Source of the DNA: Actinomadura physcomitrii
GTDB taxonomy: Bacteria; Actinomycetota; Actinomycetes; Streptosporangiales; Streptosporangiaceae
Reading direction: 5' to 3'
DNA length: 64,000 bases
Assembly: GCF_008923205.2 (NCBI RefSeq)
Contig: NZ_WBMS02000023.1
Span: 1-64,000 of the forward strand
Shown here: positions 34,299 to 41,965 of the stretch, piece after piece
Position numbering within the stretch: position 1 is the first letter of the stretch
How the letters are laid out: every line of letters starts with the position of its first letter
The notes under the pieces: model-generated
Databases searched by the model: none
The model's input: only the letters and a program-made list of their open reading frames with translations
What the model was told of the DNA's origin: nothing
Made by a program: the position numbers and the translations under genes

Positions 34299-34427
34299 AT
34301 GTGGACGAGCGGGGACGTGACGGGCGTGCGGCGCCGCGTCCCGTGCTTCGCGGTGCCACCCGTACAGAGCTTCCTGTTCGGGCATTCGCGGGCCGAGGTC
34401 GTCTACGACTGTTCGCCGATGCGCTGA
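34299..34427 (+). CDS. Candidate leaderless 42-residue leader peptide upstream of cysO
   Basis: A 42-codon ORF (begins MWTSGDVTGVRRRVPCFAVP, ends YDCSPMR). It fills the mec-cysO gap, ends 83 bases before cysO, and has a TAAACT box 7 bases before its ATG and no Shine-Dalgarno. Cys codons are at 16 and 38, the latter five codons before the stop, and a 7-bp GC hairpin follows at 34451-34478. In mycobacteria leaderless Cys-rich short ORFs attenuate sulfur-metabolism operons; this has fewer Cys, so the parallel is only suggestive. It could be a chance ORF. The region overlaps no other gene. Confidence 0.5.
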   Translation: MWTSGDVTGVRRRVPCFAVPPVQSFLFGHSRAEVVYDCSPMR

Positions 34428-34450
34428 TCCTGCCCGGAATTCCCCCGCTG

Positions 34451-34478
34451 CCCGCCCGGTTGTGACGCAGAGGGCGGG
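34451..34478 (+). promoter_or_regulatory. Hairpin between leader ORF and cysO, possible attenuator
   Basis: CCCGCCC (34451-34457) pairs with GGGCGGG (34472-34478) over a 14-base loop, 31 bases before the cysO ATG. It could act as a terminator or ribosome-site sequester controlled by translation of the upstream ORF. No T-tract follows. Confidence 0.4.
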
Positions 34479-34509
34479 GAGCCCCGTACGACCGAAGGAG
34501 ATCATCGCG

Positions 34510-34782
34510 ATGGCGATCGAGGTCCGGATCCCGACGATCCTGCGCAACCTCACCGACGGCGCCAAGGCCGTCGAGGGCAAGGGCGGCACGCTCGACGAGC
34601 TGTTCGCCGACCTGGACACCCGCCACCCCGGGCTGCGCGACCGGCTGGTGGACGACAAGGGCCTGCGCAAGTTCGTCAACGTGTACCTCAACGACGAGGA
34701 CGTCCGGTTCCTCGGCGGCCTGGAGGCGCCGGTCTCCGACGGCGACGGCGTGACGATCCTGCCGGCCGTCGCGGGCGGCTGA
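34510..34782 (+). CDS. cysO: Sulfur carrier protein CysO (MoaD/ThiS family)
   Basis: 90 residues ending in Gly-Gly, the tail that is converted to thiocarboxylate. MAIEVRIPTILRNLTDGAKA and DGDGVTILPAVAGG match CysO. It donates sulfur to O-phosphoserine in the CysM reaction; Mec then releases cysteine. AAGGAG lies 10 bases before the ATG at 34510, which is preferred over the ATG at 34462. The next gene, cysM, starts 22 bases on. Confidence 0.93.
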   Translation: MAIEVRIPTILRNLTDGAKAVEGKGGTLDELFADLDTRHPGLRDRLVDDKGLRKFVNVYLNDEDVRFLGGLEAPVSDGDGVTILPAVAGG

Positions 34783-34804
34783 GCCGGGCCGGGGACGAGC
34801 GCAC

Positions 34805-35752
34805 ATGCGATTCGACTCGCTGCTGGACTCGCTCGGCGGCACCCCGCTGGTCGGGCTGCCGCGGCTGTCGCCGAGCGGGGACGTCCGGCTCTGGGCGAAG
34901 CTCGAGGACCGCAACCCGACCGGGTCGGTGAAGGACCGCCCCGCCTTCTACATGATCGAGAAGGCGGAGAAGGACGGCCTGCTGACGCCGGGCTGCACGA
35001 TCCTGGAGCCGACGTCCGGTAACACCGGCATCTCCCTCGCGATGGTCGCCAAGCTGCGCGGCTACCGGATGGTGTGCGTGATGCCGGAGAACACCTCGGC
35101 GGAGCGCCGCCAGCTGCTGGAGATGTGGGGCGCGCGGATCATCCCCTCGCCCGCGGCGGGCGGGTCGAACGAGGCCGTCCGGGTGGCGAAGGGCCTGGCG
35201 GCCGAGAACCCCGACTGGGTGATGCTGTACCAGTACGGGAACGAGGCCAACGCGCTGGCGCACTACGAGACGACCGGGCCGGAGATCCTCGCGGACCTGC
35301 CGTCGGTGACGCACTTCGTCGCGGGCCTCGGCACCACCGGCACGCTGATGGGCGTCGGCCGGTACCTGCGCGAGCAGGTGCCGGACGTGAAGATCGTCGC
35401 GGCGGAGCCGCGGTACGGCGAGCTGGTGTACGGGCTGCGCAACATCGACGAGGGCTTCATCCCGGAGCTGTACGACGACTCGGTCCTGACGACGCGGTTC
35501 TCGGTCGGGTCGCGGGACGCGCTGCGCCGCACCCGCGAGCTGCTGGAGCAGGAGGGCATCTTCGCGGGCATCTCCACCGGCGGGGCGCTGCACGCCGCGA
35601 TCGGCATGGCGAACAAGGCGGTGAAGGCGGGCGAGCGCGCCGACATCGTGTTCATCGTCGCCGACGGCGGCTGGAAGTACCTGTCCACCGGCGCGTACGG
35701 CGGCACGCTGGAGGAGGCCGAGGCGCGCCTCGAAGGCCAGCTCTGGGCCTGA
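34805..35752 (+). CDS. cysM: CysO-dependent O-phosphoserine sulfhydrylase CysM
   Basis: 315 residues of the PLP-dependent cysteine synthase fold. The PLP lysine is K43 in NPTGSVKDRPA, the phosphate/substrate loop is TSGNTGISLAM, and GLGTTGTLMGVGRYLRE binds the PLP phosphate. Its location after cysO identifies it as CysM rather than CysK. The C-terminus extends past the core (YGGTLEEAEARLEGQLWA) as in mycobacterial CysM, whose tail enters the active site. Confidence 0.94.
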   Translation: MRFDSLLDSLGGTPLVGLPRLSPSGDVRLWAKLEDRNPTGSVKDRPAFYMIEKAEKDGLLTPGCTILEPTSGNTGISLAMVAKLRGYRMVCVMPENTSAERRQLLEMWGARIIPSPAAGGSNEAVRVAKGLAAENPDWVMLYQYGNEANALAHYETTGPEILADLPSVTHFVAGLGTTGTLMGVGRYLREQVPDVKIVAAEPRYGELVYGLRNIDEGFIPELYDDSVLTTRFSVGSRDALRRTRELLEQEGIFAGISTGGALHAAIGMANKAVKAGERADIVFIVADGGWKYLSTGAYGGTLEEAEARLEGQLWA

Positions 35753-35823
35753 CGCCGCCGTACCGGGCCTGCTCCCGGGCACCGGCCGGGGCGGCGTGAT
35801 CCCGGCCACGGCGCGCCTCCCGG

Positions 35824-35876
35824 CCGGCGCGGTACAGTTCGTACTCGAACGAGATTCTAGAACTGTGCCGGCCGGG
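35824..35876. promoter_or_regulatory. Imperfect inverted repeat upstream of the thioesterase gene
   Basis: GTACAGTTC (35832-35840) pairs with GAACTGTGC (35860-35868) with one wobble or mismatch, and flanking GGCCGG/CCGGCC can extend the stem. The centre holds a short CTCGAACGAG palindrome (35844-35853). This AT-richer stretch is the likely promoter and operator of the thioesterase gene 35910. A TetR- or FadR-type site is possible but not identified. Confidence 0.45.
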
Positions 35877-35909
35877 TGGACGCCCGCCGGACGCCCCGGG
35901 AGATGACGG

Positions 35910-36710
35910 ATGAGCGGGTTCGAGGCGGCCACCGCGGTGCAGCGGGTCGAGGACGGCCGGTACGAGGTCGACCTGGACGGCGACTTCGGCTTCGCCGAGG
36001 CGCTGAACGGCGGCTACCTGATGGCCGTGCTGGACCGCGCCGCCGTCGACGCCTCCCCGCACGAGCACCCCGTCTCCACCGCGGCGTCGTTCCTGCGTCC
36101 CGTCAAGCCCGGCCGCGCGGAGGTGGTCGTCGACACCCGCAAGACCGGCCGCACCGCCGCGACGGCGCTGGTCGGCCTCGTCCAGGACGGGCGTCCCGCG
36201 GTGGAGGCGCTGATCACCACCGGCACGCTCGGCGCCGCCGCCGAGCCCGCGTTCGCCGGCCCCGCGCCCGCCGTCCCCGTCCCGCCGCTGGAGGAGTGCT
36301 CCGGTGAGCTGCCGCACGAGGGCACCGAGGGTTTCGCCGGCCGGGTGGACATGCGCTTCGACCGCTCCACGATGGGCTGGCTGGACGGCACGCCGAGCGG
36401 CCGGCCGGAGATCCGCGCCTGGTTCCGGCTGCGCGACGGCCACGTCCCGGACGCCTTCGCCCTCGCCCTCGCCGTCGACGCGCTGCCGCCCGTCGCGCTG
36501 AACCTCGGCTCCAAGGGCTGGGCGCCGACCGTCCAGCTCACCTGGCACATGCGGGCCGTCCCCGCGCCCGGCTGGCTCGCCGTGCACGGCACCGGCCGGC
36601 TGCTGTCGGACGGCTGGTTCGACGAGGAGGTCGAGGTGTGGGACTCCGCCGGACGCCTCGTCGCGCAGAGCCGGCAGATCGCCCGGGCGGGCATCGGCGT
36701 CAAGAAGTGA
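35910..36710 (+). CDS. Acyl-CoA thioesterase (double hot-dog) protein
   Basis: 266 residues. FGFAEALNGGYLMAVLDRAA and HPVSTAASFLRPVKPGRAEV in the first half and VQLTWHMRAVPAPGWLAVHG in the second match the 4HBT_3/TesB-like thioesterase family. It hydrolyses acyl-CoA thioesters of unknown chain length. In M. tuberculosis a rhomboid protease gene occupies this position between cysM and murI, so this is a replacement or insertion in the conserved block. No convincing ribosome site is seen; the ATG at 35910 fits the family. Confidence 0.82.
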   Translation: MSGFEAATAVQRVEDGRYEVDLDGDFGFAEALNGGYLMAVLDRAAVDASPHEHPVSTAASFLRPVKPGRAEVVVDTRKTGRTAATALVGLVQDGRPAVEALITTGTLGAAAEPAFAGPAPAVPVPPLEECSGELPHEGTEGFAGRVDMRFDRSTMGWLDGTPSGRPEIRAWFRLRDGHVPDAFALALAVDALPPVALNLGSKGWAPTVQLTWHMRAVPAPGWLAVHGTGRLLSDGWFDEEVEVWDSAGRLVAQSRQIARAGIGVKK

Positions 36711-36864
36711 CCCGAGCGCCCGGGGCGACCCGGGTGACACGCCTGACCGGCGTTTCGCGCGCCCGGCGACGGGATCGCGCGCACATCCCGTGAACTGGCG
36801 CGTTTTCCCATGGGTGACGGTGTGATGTCCAACGCATGACGCACCTCGGCGGGGGTAAGTCGCC

Positions 36865-36870
36865 TAGCCT
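36865..36870 (+). promoter_or_regulatory. -10 box (TAGCCT) of murI
   Basis: TAGCCT lies 8 bases before the ATG at 36879, with GGGGGTAAGTCG between it and any -35. It suggests a separate leaderless or near-leaderless promoter for murI. The rest of 36711-36864 shows no gene. Confidence 0.45.
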
Positions 36871-36878
36871 GTAGGACC

Positions 36879-37781
36879 ATGTCAGCGACCGGCGACCTCG
36901 ACGCGACGGACCTGTCCTCCGGTGGCCGGTCGGACCTTCCGATCGGGATCTTCGACAGCGGGTTCGGGGGCCTCACCGTGGCCCGCGCCATCCTCGACCA
37001 GCTGCCGAACGAGCCGATCATCTACCTCGGCGACTCGGCCCGCCAGCCGTACGGGCCGCGTCCCATCGCCGAAGTCCGCGCGTTCGCGCTGGAGATGCTG
37101 GACCGGCTCGTCGACGAGGGCGTCAAGATGCTGGTGATCGCCTGCAACAGCGCCAGCTCGGCGATGCTGCGCGACGCCCGCGAGCGCTACGACGTCCCGG
37201 TCGTCGAGGTGATCAACCCGGCGACCCGGCGCGCCGCCCGCGCCACCTCCAACGGGCGGGTCGGGCTGATCGCGACGAACGCCACCGTCACCAGCCGCGC
37301 CTACGACGACGCGTTCGCCGCCGCCCCGCACATCGAGCTGGTCAGCGCGGCGTGCCCGCGCTTCGTCGAGTTCGTCGAGGCGGGTGTGACGATGGGGCCG
37401 GAACTGCTGGACGCGGCGCGCGGGTACCTGCGGCCGATCGTGGCCGCGGGCTGCGACACCCTCATCCTCGGCTGCACGCATTACCCACTGCTGACCGGCG
37501 TCATCTCGTATGTCGTCGGCGACGGGGTCACACTGGTGTCAAGCGCCGACGAGACCGCCAAGGACGTGTATCGAGTGCTGCACGACCAAGGGCTGGCCCG
37601 TGACGAGGGGACGCCCCGGCCACGGCACCGGTTCCGCGCGACCGGTGACCCCGCCGTGTTCGCCGAACTCGGCCGCCGCTTCCTCGGGCCGGAGATCGAC
37701 GCGGTGGAGACCGCCCCCGACACCGGCGGAGCCGACTCGGGCGGCACGGGGCCGGTGCTGAACACGGCTCTCACCACCTGA
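36879..37781 (+). CDS. murI: Glutamate racemase
   Basis: 300 residues. It makes D-glutamate for peptidoglycan. IGIFDSGFGGLTVARAIL, the first catalytic Cys in VIACNSASSAM, VGLIATNATV and the second catalytic Cys in LGCTHYPLL are all present. About 30 N-terminal residues precede the core, and a short polar tail follows it. Its position next to the Rv1339-like gene and rph matches M. tuberculosis (Rv1338-Rv1341). Confidence 0.95.
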   Translation: MSATGDLDATDLSSGGRSDLPIGIFDSGFGGLTVARAILDQLPNEPIIYLGDSARQPYGPRPIAEVRAFALEMLDRLVDEGVKMLVIACNSASSAMLRDARERYDVPVVEVINPATRRAARATSNGRVGLIATNATVTSRAYDDAFAAAPHIELVSAACPRFVEFVEAGVTMGPELLDAARGYLRPIVAAGCDTLILGCTHYPLLTGVISYVVGDGVTLVSSADETAKDVYRVLHDQGLARDEGTPRPRHRFRATGDPAVFAELGRRFLGPEIDAVETAPDTGGADSGGTGPVLNTALTT

Positions 37782-37821
37782 GACCACCTGATTCCTCGGG
37801 GACACAAGAGGAGGAGTGAGC

Positions 37822-38571
37822 GTGCGGGTCACAGTGATCGGCTGCTCCGGCAGTTTCCCGGGGCCGGACAGCCCCGCGTCCAGCTACCTGATCGAGGCCG
37901 ACGGCTACGCGCTGGTGCTCGATCTCGGCAACGGCGCGCTCGGGTCGCTGCAGCGCTTCCGCTCGTTGCAGGAGATCGACGCGGTGTGCATCTCGCACCT
38001 GCACGCCGACCACTGCCTGGACCTGTGCGGCTTCTGGGTGGCGCGCACCTACCACCCGGACGGCCCGCAGCCGCGGCTGCCGGTGCACGGCCCCGAGGGG
38101 ACCGCGGTGCGGATGGCGAAGGCCTACGACCTCGAACCCGAGCCGGGGATGTGCGAGACGTTCGACTTCCACGTGCTGCGCCGCGGCCCGTACGAGATCG
38201 GCCCGTTCCGGGTGACGACCGCGCTGATGCCGCACCCGGTGGAGGCGTACGCGTTCCGCATCGAGCACGGCGGCCGGGCCCTCGCCTACTCCGGCGACAC
38301 GGGCGTGTCGGACACGCTCGTGGAGCTGGCGCGCGGCGCCGACCTGTTCCTGTGCGAGGCGTCGTTCCTGGAGGGCCCGGACCTGCCGTCCGAGCTGCAC
38401 CTGACCGCGCGGGAGGCGGGCGAGCACGCCGCCCGCGCCGATGTCGGCCGGCTCGTCCTCACCCATCTGGTGCCGTGGAACGACCAGGACACCTCGCTGA
38501 AGGAGGCCCGGACGAGCGGGTACGGCGGCGAGATCGAGCTCGCCCGGGTGGGCGCCTCCTACGAGCTGTGA
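37822..38571 (+). CDS. Metallo-beta-lactamase-fold hydrolase, Rv1339-like
   Basis: About 249 residues. The zinc motif is HLHADH (59-64), with later ligands in YSGDTGVSD and LTHLVPW. This is the RNase Z-like subgroup. M. tuberculosis Rv1339, in the same position after murI, is reported as an atypical class II cAMP phosphodiesterase, so that activity is a reasonable inference. The GTG at 37822 is preferred over the GTG at 37816 because AGGAGG lies 7 bases upstream. Confidence 0.88.
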   Translation: MRVTVIGCSGSFPGPDSPASSYLIEADGYALVLDLGNGALGSLQRFRSLQEIDAVCISHLHADHCLDLCGFWVARTYHPDGPQPRLPVHGPEGTAVRMAKAYDLEPEPGMCETFDFHVLRRGPYEIGPFRVTTALMPHPVEAYAFRIEHGGRALAYSGDTGVSDTLVELARGADLFLCEASFLEGPDLPSELHLTAREAGEHAARADVGRLVLTHLVPWNDQDTSLKEARTSGYGGEIELARVGASYEL

Positions 38572-38588
38572 CCGCGTCCGGCGGGCAC

Positions 38589-38594
38589 TAGGGT
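38589..38594 (+). promoter_or_regulatory. -10 box (TAGGGT) of rph
   Basis: TAGGGT, 7 bases, then the ATG at 38602. The same TANNNT-7-ATG geometry precedes mec and the cysO leader. It suggests rph-rdgB also has its own leaderless promoter. Confidence 0.5.
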
Positions 38595-38601
38595 GGTGCG
38601 C

Positions 38602-39336
38602 ATGCCACGCCCCGATGATCGCGCGTCAGACCAGCTCCGTCCCGTCCGCATCCAGCGCGGATGGCTCGACCACGCGGAGGGGTCGGTGCTCGTCGAGTTC
38701 GGCCGGACGCGGGTGCTGTGCGCGGCCTCCGTGCAGGATTCGGTGCCGCGCTGGCGGCGCGACTCCGGGCTCGGCTGGGTGACCGCCGAGTACGCGATGC
38801 TGCCGCGCGCCACCAACACCCGCAACGACCGCGAGTCCATCAAGGGCCGGGTCGGCGGCCGCACCCACGAGATCTCCCGGCTGATCGGCCGGTCCGTGCG
38901 GGCCTGCCTGGACTTCAAGGCGCTCGGCGAGAAGACCGTCCAGCTGGACTGCGACGTGCTGCAGGCCGACGGCGGCACCCGCACCGCCGCGATCACCGGC
39001 GCGTACGTCGCGCTCGCCGACGCGGTGTCGTGGATGCGCGAGCGCAAGATGCTGCGCGGGAACCCGCTGGTCACCTCCGTCGCGGCGGTCAGCGTCGGCG
39101 TCGTCGCCGGGGAGGCGCGGCTCGACCTGTGCTACGAGGAGGACTCGGTCGCCGGCACCGACATGAACGTGGTGTGCACCGGCGACGGGAGGTTCGTCGA
39201 GGTGCAGGGCACCGCCGAGGGCGCCCCGTTCGACCGCGCCGAGCTGGACGCGCTGCTCGACCTCGCCGCGGGCGGCTGCGCCGAGCTGACCCGGCTGCAG
39301 AACGAGGCACTGCAGAAGGAGACGCAGGCCCGGTGA
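38602..39336 (+). CDS. rph: Ribonuclease PH
   Basis: 244 residues. A phosphorolytic 3'-5' exoribonuclease that trims tRNA 3' ends. RIQRGWLDHAEGSVLVEFGR, RGRTHEISRLIGRSVRA-like GRTHEISRLIGRSVRACL, DCDVLQADGGTRTAAITGAY and GTDMNVVCTGDGRFVEVQGT are family signatures. The ATG at 38602 is chosen. Its last four bases overlap the GTG of rdgB (GTGA), so the two are coupled. Confidence 0.96.
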   Translation: MPRPDDRASDQLRPVRIQRGWLDHAEGSVLVEFGRTRVLCAASVQDSVPRWRRDSGLGWVTAEYAMLPRATNTRNDRESIKGRVGGRTHEISRLIGRSVRACLDFKALGEKTVQLDCDVLQADGGTRTAAITGAYVALADAVSWMRERKMLRGNPLVTSVAAVSVGVVAGEARLDLCYEEDSVAGTDMNVVCTGDGRFVEVQGTAEGAPFDRAELDALLDLAAGGCAELTRLQNEALQKETQAR

Positions 39337-39968
39337 CGCGGATCGTGCTGGCGACCCGCAACGCGGGCAAGATCGCCGAACTGGAGCGGATCCTCGACGG
39401 CATCGCCGTGGCGGGCCTCGCGGAGTTCCCGGACGCCCCCGACGTGCCCGAGACCGAGCTGACCTTCGAGGGCAACGCGCTGCTGAAGGCCCGCGCGATC
39501 GCCGCGCACACCGGCCTGCCCGCCGTCGCCGACGACTCCGGACTGTGCGTGGACGCGCTGAACGGTATGCCGGGCGTGCTGTCGGCCCGCTGGTCGGGCC
39601 GGTTCGGCGACGCCACCGGCGACAAGGACGCCGCGAACCTGCGGCTCGTGCTGGACCAGCTCGGCGACGTCGCCGACGGCCTGCGCGGCGGAGCGTTCGT
39701 GTGCGCGGCGGCGCTGGTCGTCCCGGCGCACGGCGACCGCGGCGCGGTCGAGCACACCGTCGAGGGCCGGATGCGCGGGACCATCGTCCGGGCGCCGCGC
39801 GGCACCGGCGGCTTCGGCTACGACCCGGTCTTCCTCCCGGACGGCGAGACCCGCACCACCGCGGAGATGGCGCCGGAGGAGAAGGACGCGATCAGCCACC
39901 GGGGCAAGGCGTTCCGCGCGCTGGCCGGGCTGCTGCCCGACGCGCTCGCCGCCGCCGGCCGCCCCTAG
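39333..39968 (+). CDS. rdgB: XTP/dITP diphosphatase (RdgB/HAM1)
   Basis: 211 residues. It removes non-canonical purine triphosphates from the nucleotide pool. VLATRNAGKIAELERIL, TFEGNALLKARAIA, VADDSGLCVDALNG, GFGYDPVFLPDG and SHRGKAFRAL are hallmark segments. The GTG overlaps the rph stop by four bases. It completes the conserved murI-Rv1339-rph-rdgB set. Confidence 0.96.
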   Translation: MTRIVLATRNAGKIAELERILDGIAVAGLAEFPDAPDVPETELTFEGNALLKARAIAAHTGLPAVADDSGLCVDALNGMPGVLSARWSGRFGDATGDKDAANLRLVLDQLGDVADGLRGGAFVCAAALVVPAHGDRGAVEHTVEGRMRGTIVRAPRGTGGFGYDPVFLPDGETRTTAEMAPEEKDAISHRGKAFRALAGLLPDALAAAGRP

Positions 39969-40078
39969 CGCGGGGGCTCGCGGCGGCCTCGGGGAATTCC
40001 TCGGGTTCCATGACAACCCGGCGGCCTCCGGCGGAGGTTCTGACGGGTGTACGGACACCGTTCCCCCCGAGGAGCAAC

Positions 40079-40588
40079 ATGATCGACAAGGGTCGCATCC
40101 GCCGCGGGCCGATGCTCGCGCTGGCCGGCGTCGCGGGCGCCGGCGCGCTCGCCGCCGGGATCTGGGCGGCCGCCGGCTCCGGCTCGTCACCGCACGTCAG
40201 GACGGTCTCGGAGCGGAACGCGCTGACGCACACCGCGACGCCCGCGCCGGTGTCCGCGCGGCCGTGCGCGTCGCCGCGGCCGTCCACCCGCACCCCGGCG
40301 CCCGTCCCGCCGAAGGCCGCGCGGCCGACGGAACCGCCGGTCCCCTCCGCGAGCCCGCGCCGCCTCCCGCCGCGGCCCGTGCCGTCGCCGACGAAGGCGC
40401 GCCCCCACCCCGTGCCCTCGAAGGCGCGCCCGCACCCGGTTCCCTCGAAGGCGCGGCCGGTGCCGTCCCCGACGCACTGCGGTGCCCGGCAGGGCGCCCC
40501 GCGCCCGAGCCGCACGCCGACGGCGCGGCCGGTGCCGTCAACGCCGCCGACGGCGGCGACGCCCGTTCCCTCGGCGAGCCGGAGGTAG
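40079..40588 (+). CDS. Pro/Ser-rich protein with N-terminal membrane anchor
   Basis: 169 residues. A short basic N-terminus (MIDKGRIRRG) is followed by a hydrophobic helix (LALAGVAGAGALAAGIWAAA), then a long Pro/Ala/Ser/Thr/Arg-rich region with three ARPHPVPSK-like repeats. It is probably anchored with the tail outside the membrane. GAGGAG lies 5 bases before the ATG. It precedes the sigma-factor gene by 13 bases and may be part of the same operon. It is not a recognisable family; the long open frame could owe something to GC bias, but the ribosome site supports it. Confidence 0.55.
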   Translation: MIDKGRIRRGPMLALAGVAGAGALAAGIWAAAGSGSSPHVRTVSERNALTHTATPAPVSARPCASPRPSTRTPAPVPPKAARPTEPPVPSASPRRLPPRPVPSPTKARPHPVPSKARPHPVPSKARPVPSPTHCGARQGAPRPSRTPTARPVPSTPPTAATPVPSASRR

Positions 40589-40601
40589 CCGCCTGTCCAC
40601 G

Positions 40602-41114
40602 ATGAGCGCCCAGGAGATCCGCGGGGCGGAGATCACGTTCGACGAGTTCGTGACCGCCACCGCGGGCCGGCTGCTGCGCACCGCCGTGTTCCTCGTCTAC
40701 GACCGGCACCTCGCCGAGGACCTGCTGCAGACCGCATACGAGCGGGTCGCCCGCAAGTGGAAGCGGGTGTCGGGCGGCAACCCGGAGGCGTACGCGCGCC
40801 GGGTGCTGGTGAACCTCGCCATCGACGAGAACAAGCGGCGCGCCCGCCGCCGGGACACTCCGGTCGGCTCGGTGGCGGACGTGGAGCGCCTCGCCGGGCC
40901 GCCCCCGGCGGCGGGGGTCGCCGGGGGCGACCTGGACGAGGTGCTCCGCGCGCTGCCCGCCAAGCAGCGCGCGGTGGTCGTGCTGCGCTACTGGTGCGAC
41001 CTGGAGGAGAAGCAGATCGCCGAGACGCTCGGGATCTCCCGGGGAACGGTGAAGAGCCACACCGCGCGGGCCATGGCGGCGCTGCGGGAGCACATGAAGG
41101 AGGGCCGGGCGTGA
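40602..41114 (+). CDS. SigE-family (ECF) RNA polymerase sigma factor
   Basis: About 170 residues. Region 2 is FDEFVTATAGRLLRTAVFLV through LAEDLLQTAYERVARKWKRV. Region 4 is VLRYWCDLEEKQIAETLGIS then GTVKSHTARAMAALREHM. This matches the Streptomyces SigE-like ECF group common in actinobacteria. The ATG at 40602 lies 16 bases from GGAGG (40581-40585), whereas an in-frame CTG at 40593 is 7 bases from it, so a CTG start is possible. The next gene overlaps by four bases and probably encodes its partner. Confidence 0.88.
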   Translation: MSAQEIRGAEITFDEFVTATAGRLLRTAVFLVYDRHLAEDLLQTAYERVARKWKRVSGGNPEAYARRVLVNLAIDENKRRARRRDTPVGSVADVERLAGPPPAAGVAGGDLDEVLRALPAKQRAVVVLRYWCDLEEKQIAETLGISRGTVKSHTARAMAALREHMKEGRA

Positions 41115-41623
41115 ACGACGAGCTCGAAGCCCTGCTGCGCGGCCACTACCGGTCCGCCGCCGACCACATCACGGCGGGCCCTGGCACGGTCCGCAGGTTC
41201 CAGGACGCGGGCCGGGCCGCCCGCCGCACCGGACGCGGCCGGTGGCGCTGGGCGTTCCCGGCGCTGGCGGCGGCGGTGACCGCGGCGGTCCTGGTGACGA
41301 TCGCGCTGTTCCTGTGGCCCGGCGGCGGGACGCCGGCGAAGCCGCGGCCGATGGCGCCGCCCGCCTCCGTGCCCGTCCCGGCGACGAGGACGCCCGCCCC
41401 GACGTCACCGCCGCGCCCGTCGGCGTCGCCGACGCGGATCCCGGCGCCGGGCATACCGCAGAGACGGTCCGGCGCCGACCCGACGCCCCGGCCGACCGGC
41501 GCGCGCGACCCCCGGACGCTCCCGCCCACGCACGGCGGCGCCATGCCGTCCCCGTCGTCGAGCGCGATGGGCCCCGTGGCGAAGGGGCCGCGTGCGACCT
41601 CCAGCCCCGCCGGCGGGTACTAG
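41111..41623 (+). CDS. Single-pass membrane protein, probable sigma-factor partner
   Basis: 170 residues. A cytoplasmic N-terminus (VNDELEALLRGHYRSAADHI), one membrane helix (WRWAFPALAAAVTAAVLVTIA) and a Pro/Ser/Thr-rich outer tail. It overlaps the sigma-factor gene by four bases. This topology and linkage are typical of anti-sigma factors, but there is no zinc-binding HxxxCxxC motif, so the role is inferred from context only. It resembles the membrane protein upstream (40079), suggesting related parts of one envelope-sensing system. Confidence 0.65.
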   Translation: MNDELEALLRGHYRSAADHITAGPGTVRRFQDAGRAARRTGRGRWRWAFPALAAAVTAAVLVTIALFLWPGGGTPAKPRPMAPPASVPVPATRTPAPTSPPRPSASPTRIPAPGIPQRRSGADPTPRPTGARDPRTLPPTHGGAMPSPSSSAMGPVAKGPRATSSPAGGY

Positions 41624-41636
41624 GCGTTCTGCTCGA

Positions 41637-41960
41637 CTAGGCGGGGTCGCCGAAGCACAGGCCGGGGACGCTGCCCCAGCCGACCGTCTCCAGGACGGCG
41701 CGCATCTGCGGCGGCGTCCGGTCGAGCACCACGGGCGCGCCGCACGCGCGGCTCCACGCGGCGTCGCCGAGCAGGGCGATCCCGCCGAGGTCGATGAAGT
41801 CGAGCCCGCCGAGGTCGAGATGGAACTCGCGGTCGGGCGGCAGCTCCGCCAGCGCCGCCTCCAGCGCCGCGACGAGCATCGCGTGCCGGGCGGAGTCCAG
41901 CTCGCCGATCAGCGCGAGACCGGCGGGCTCGTCCGTGCGGACGATCCTGAGCGGTTCCAC
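41637..41960 (-). CDS. STAS-domain protein (array 2, gene D)
   Basis: 107 residues, a stand-alone STAS domain: EPLRIVRTDEPAGLALIGEL, FHLDLGGLDFIDLGGIALLG, and MRAVLETVGWGSVPGLC. The Ser phosphorylated in anti-anti-sigma factors (DSSG) is replaced by DLGG. The GTG at 41960 follows AGG 8 bases upstream and lies 5 bases after the stop of gene E. It ends array 2 and converges with the sigma-factor operon. Confidence 0.78.
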   Translation of the reverse strand: MEPLRIVRTDEPAGLALIGELDSARHAMLVAALEAALAELPPDREFHLDLGGLDFIDLGGIALLGDAAWSRACGAPVVLDRTPPQMRAVLETVGWGSVPGLCFGDPA

Positions 41961-41965
41961 GCCGG

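Noticed and set aside
35844..35865. KstR-type operator
   Set aside because: The TAGAAC half is present but the matching inverted half and spacing are not.
39545..40078. Upstream extension of the Pro-rich membrane protein ORF
   Set aside because: It lies inside rdgB in another frame; GAGGAG and ATG at 40079 mark the real start.
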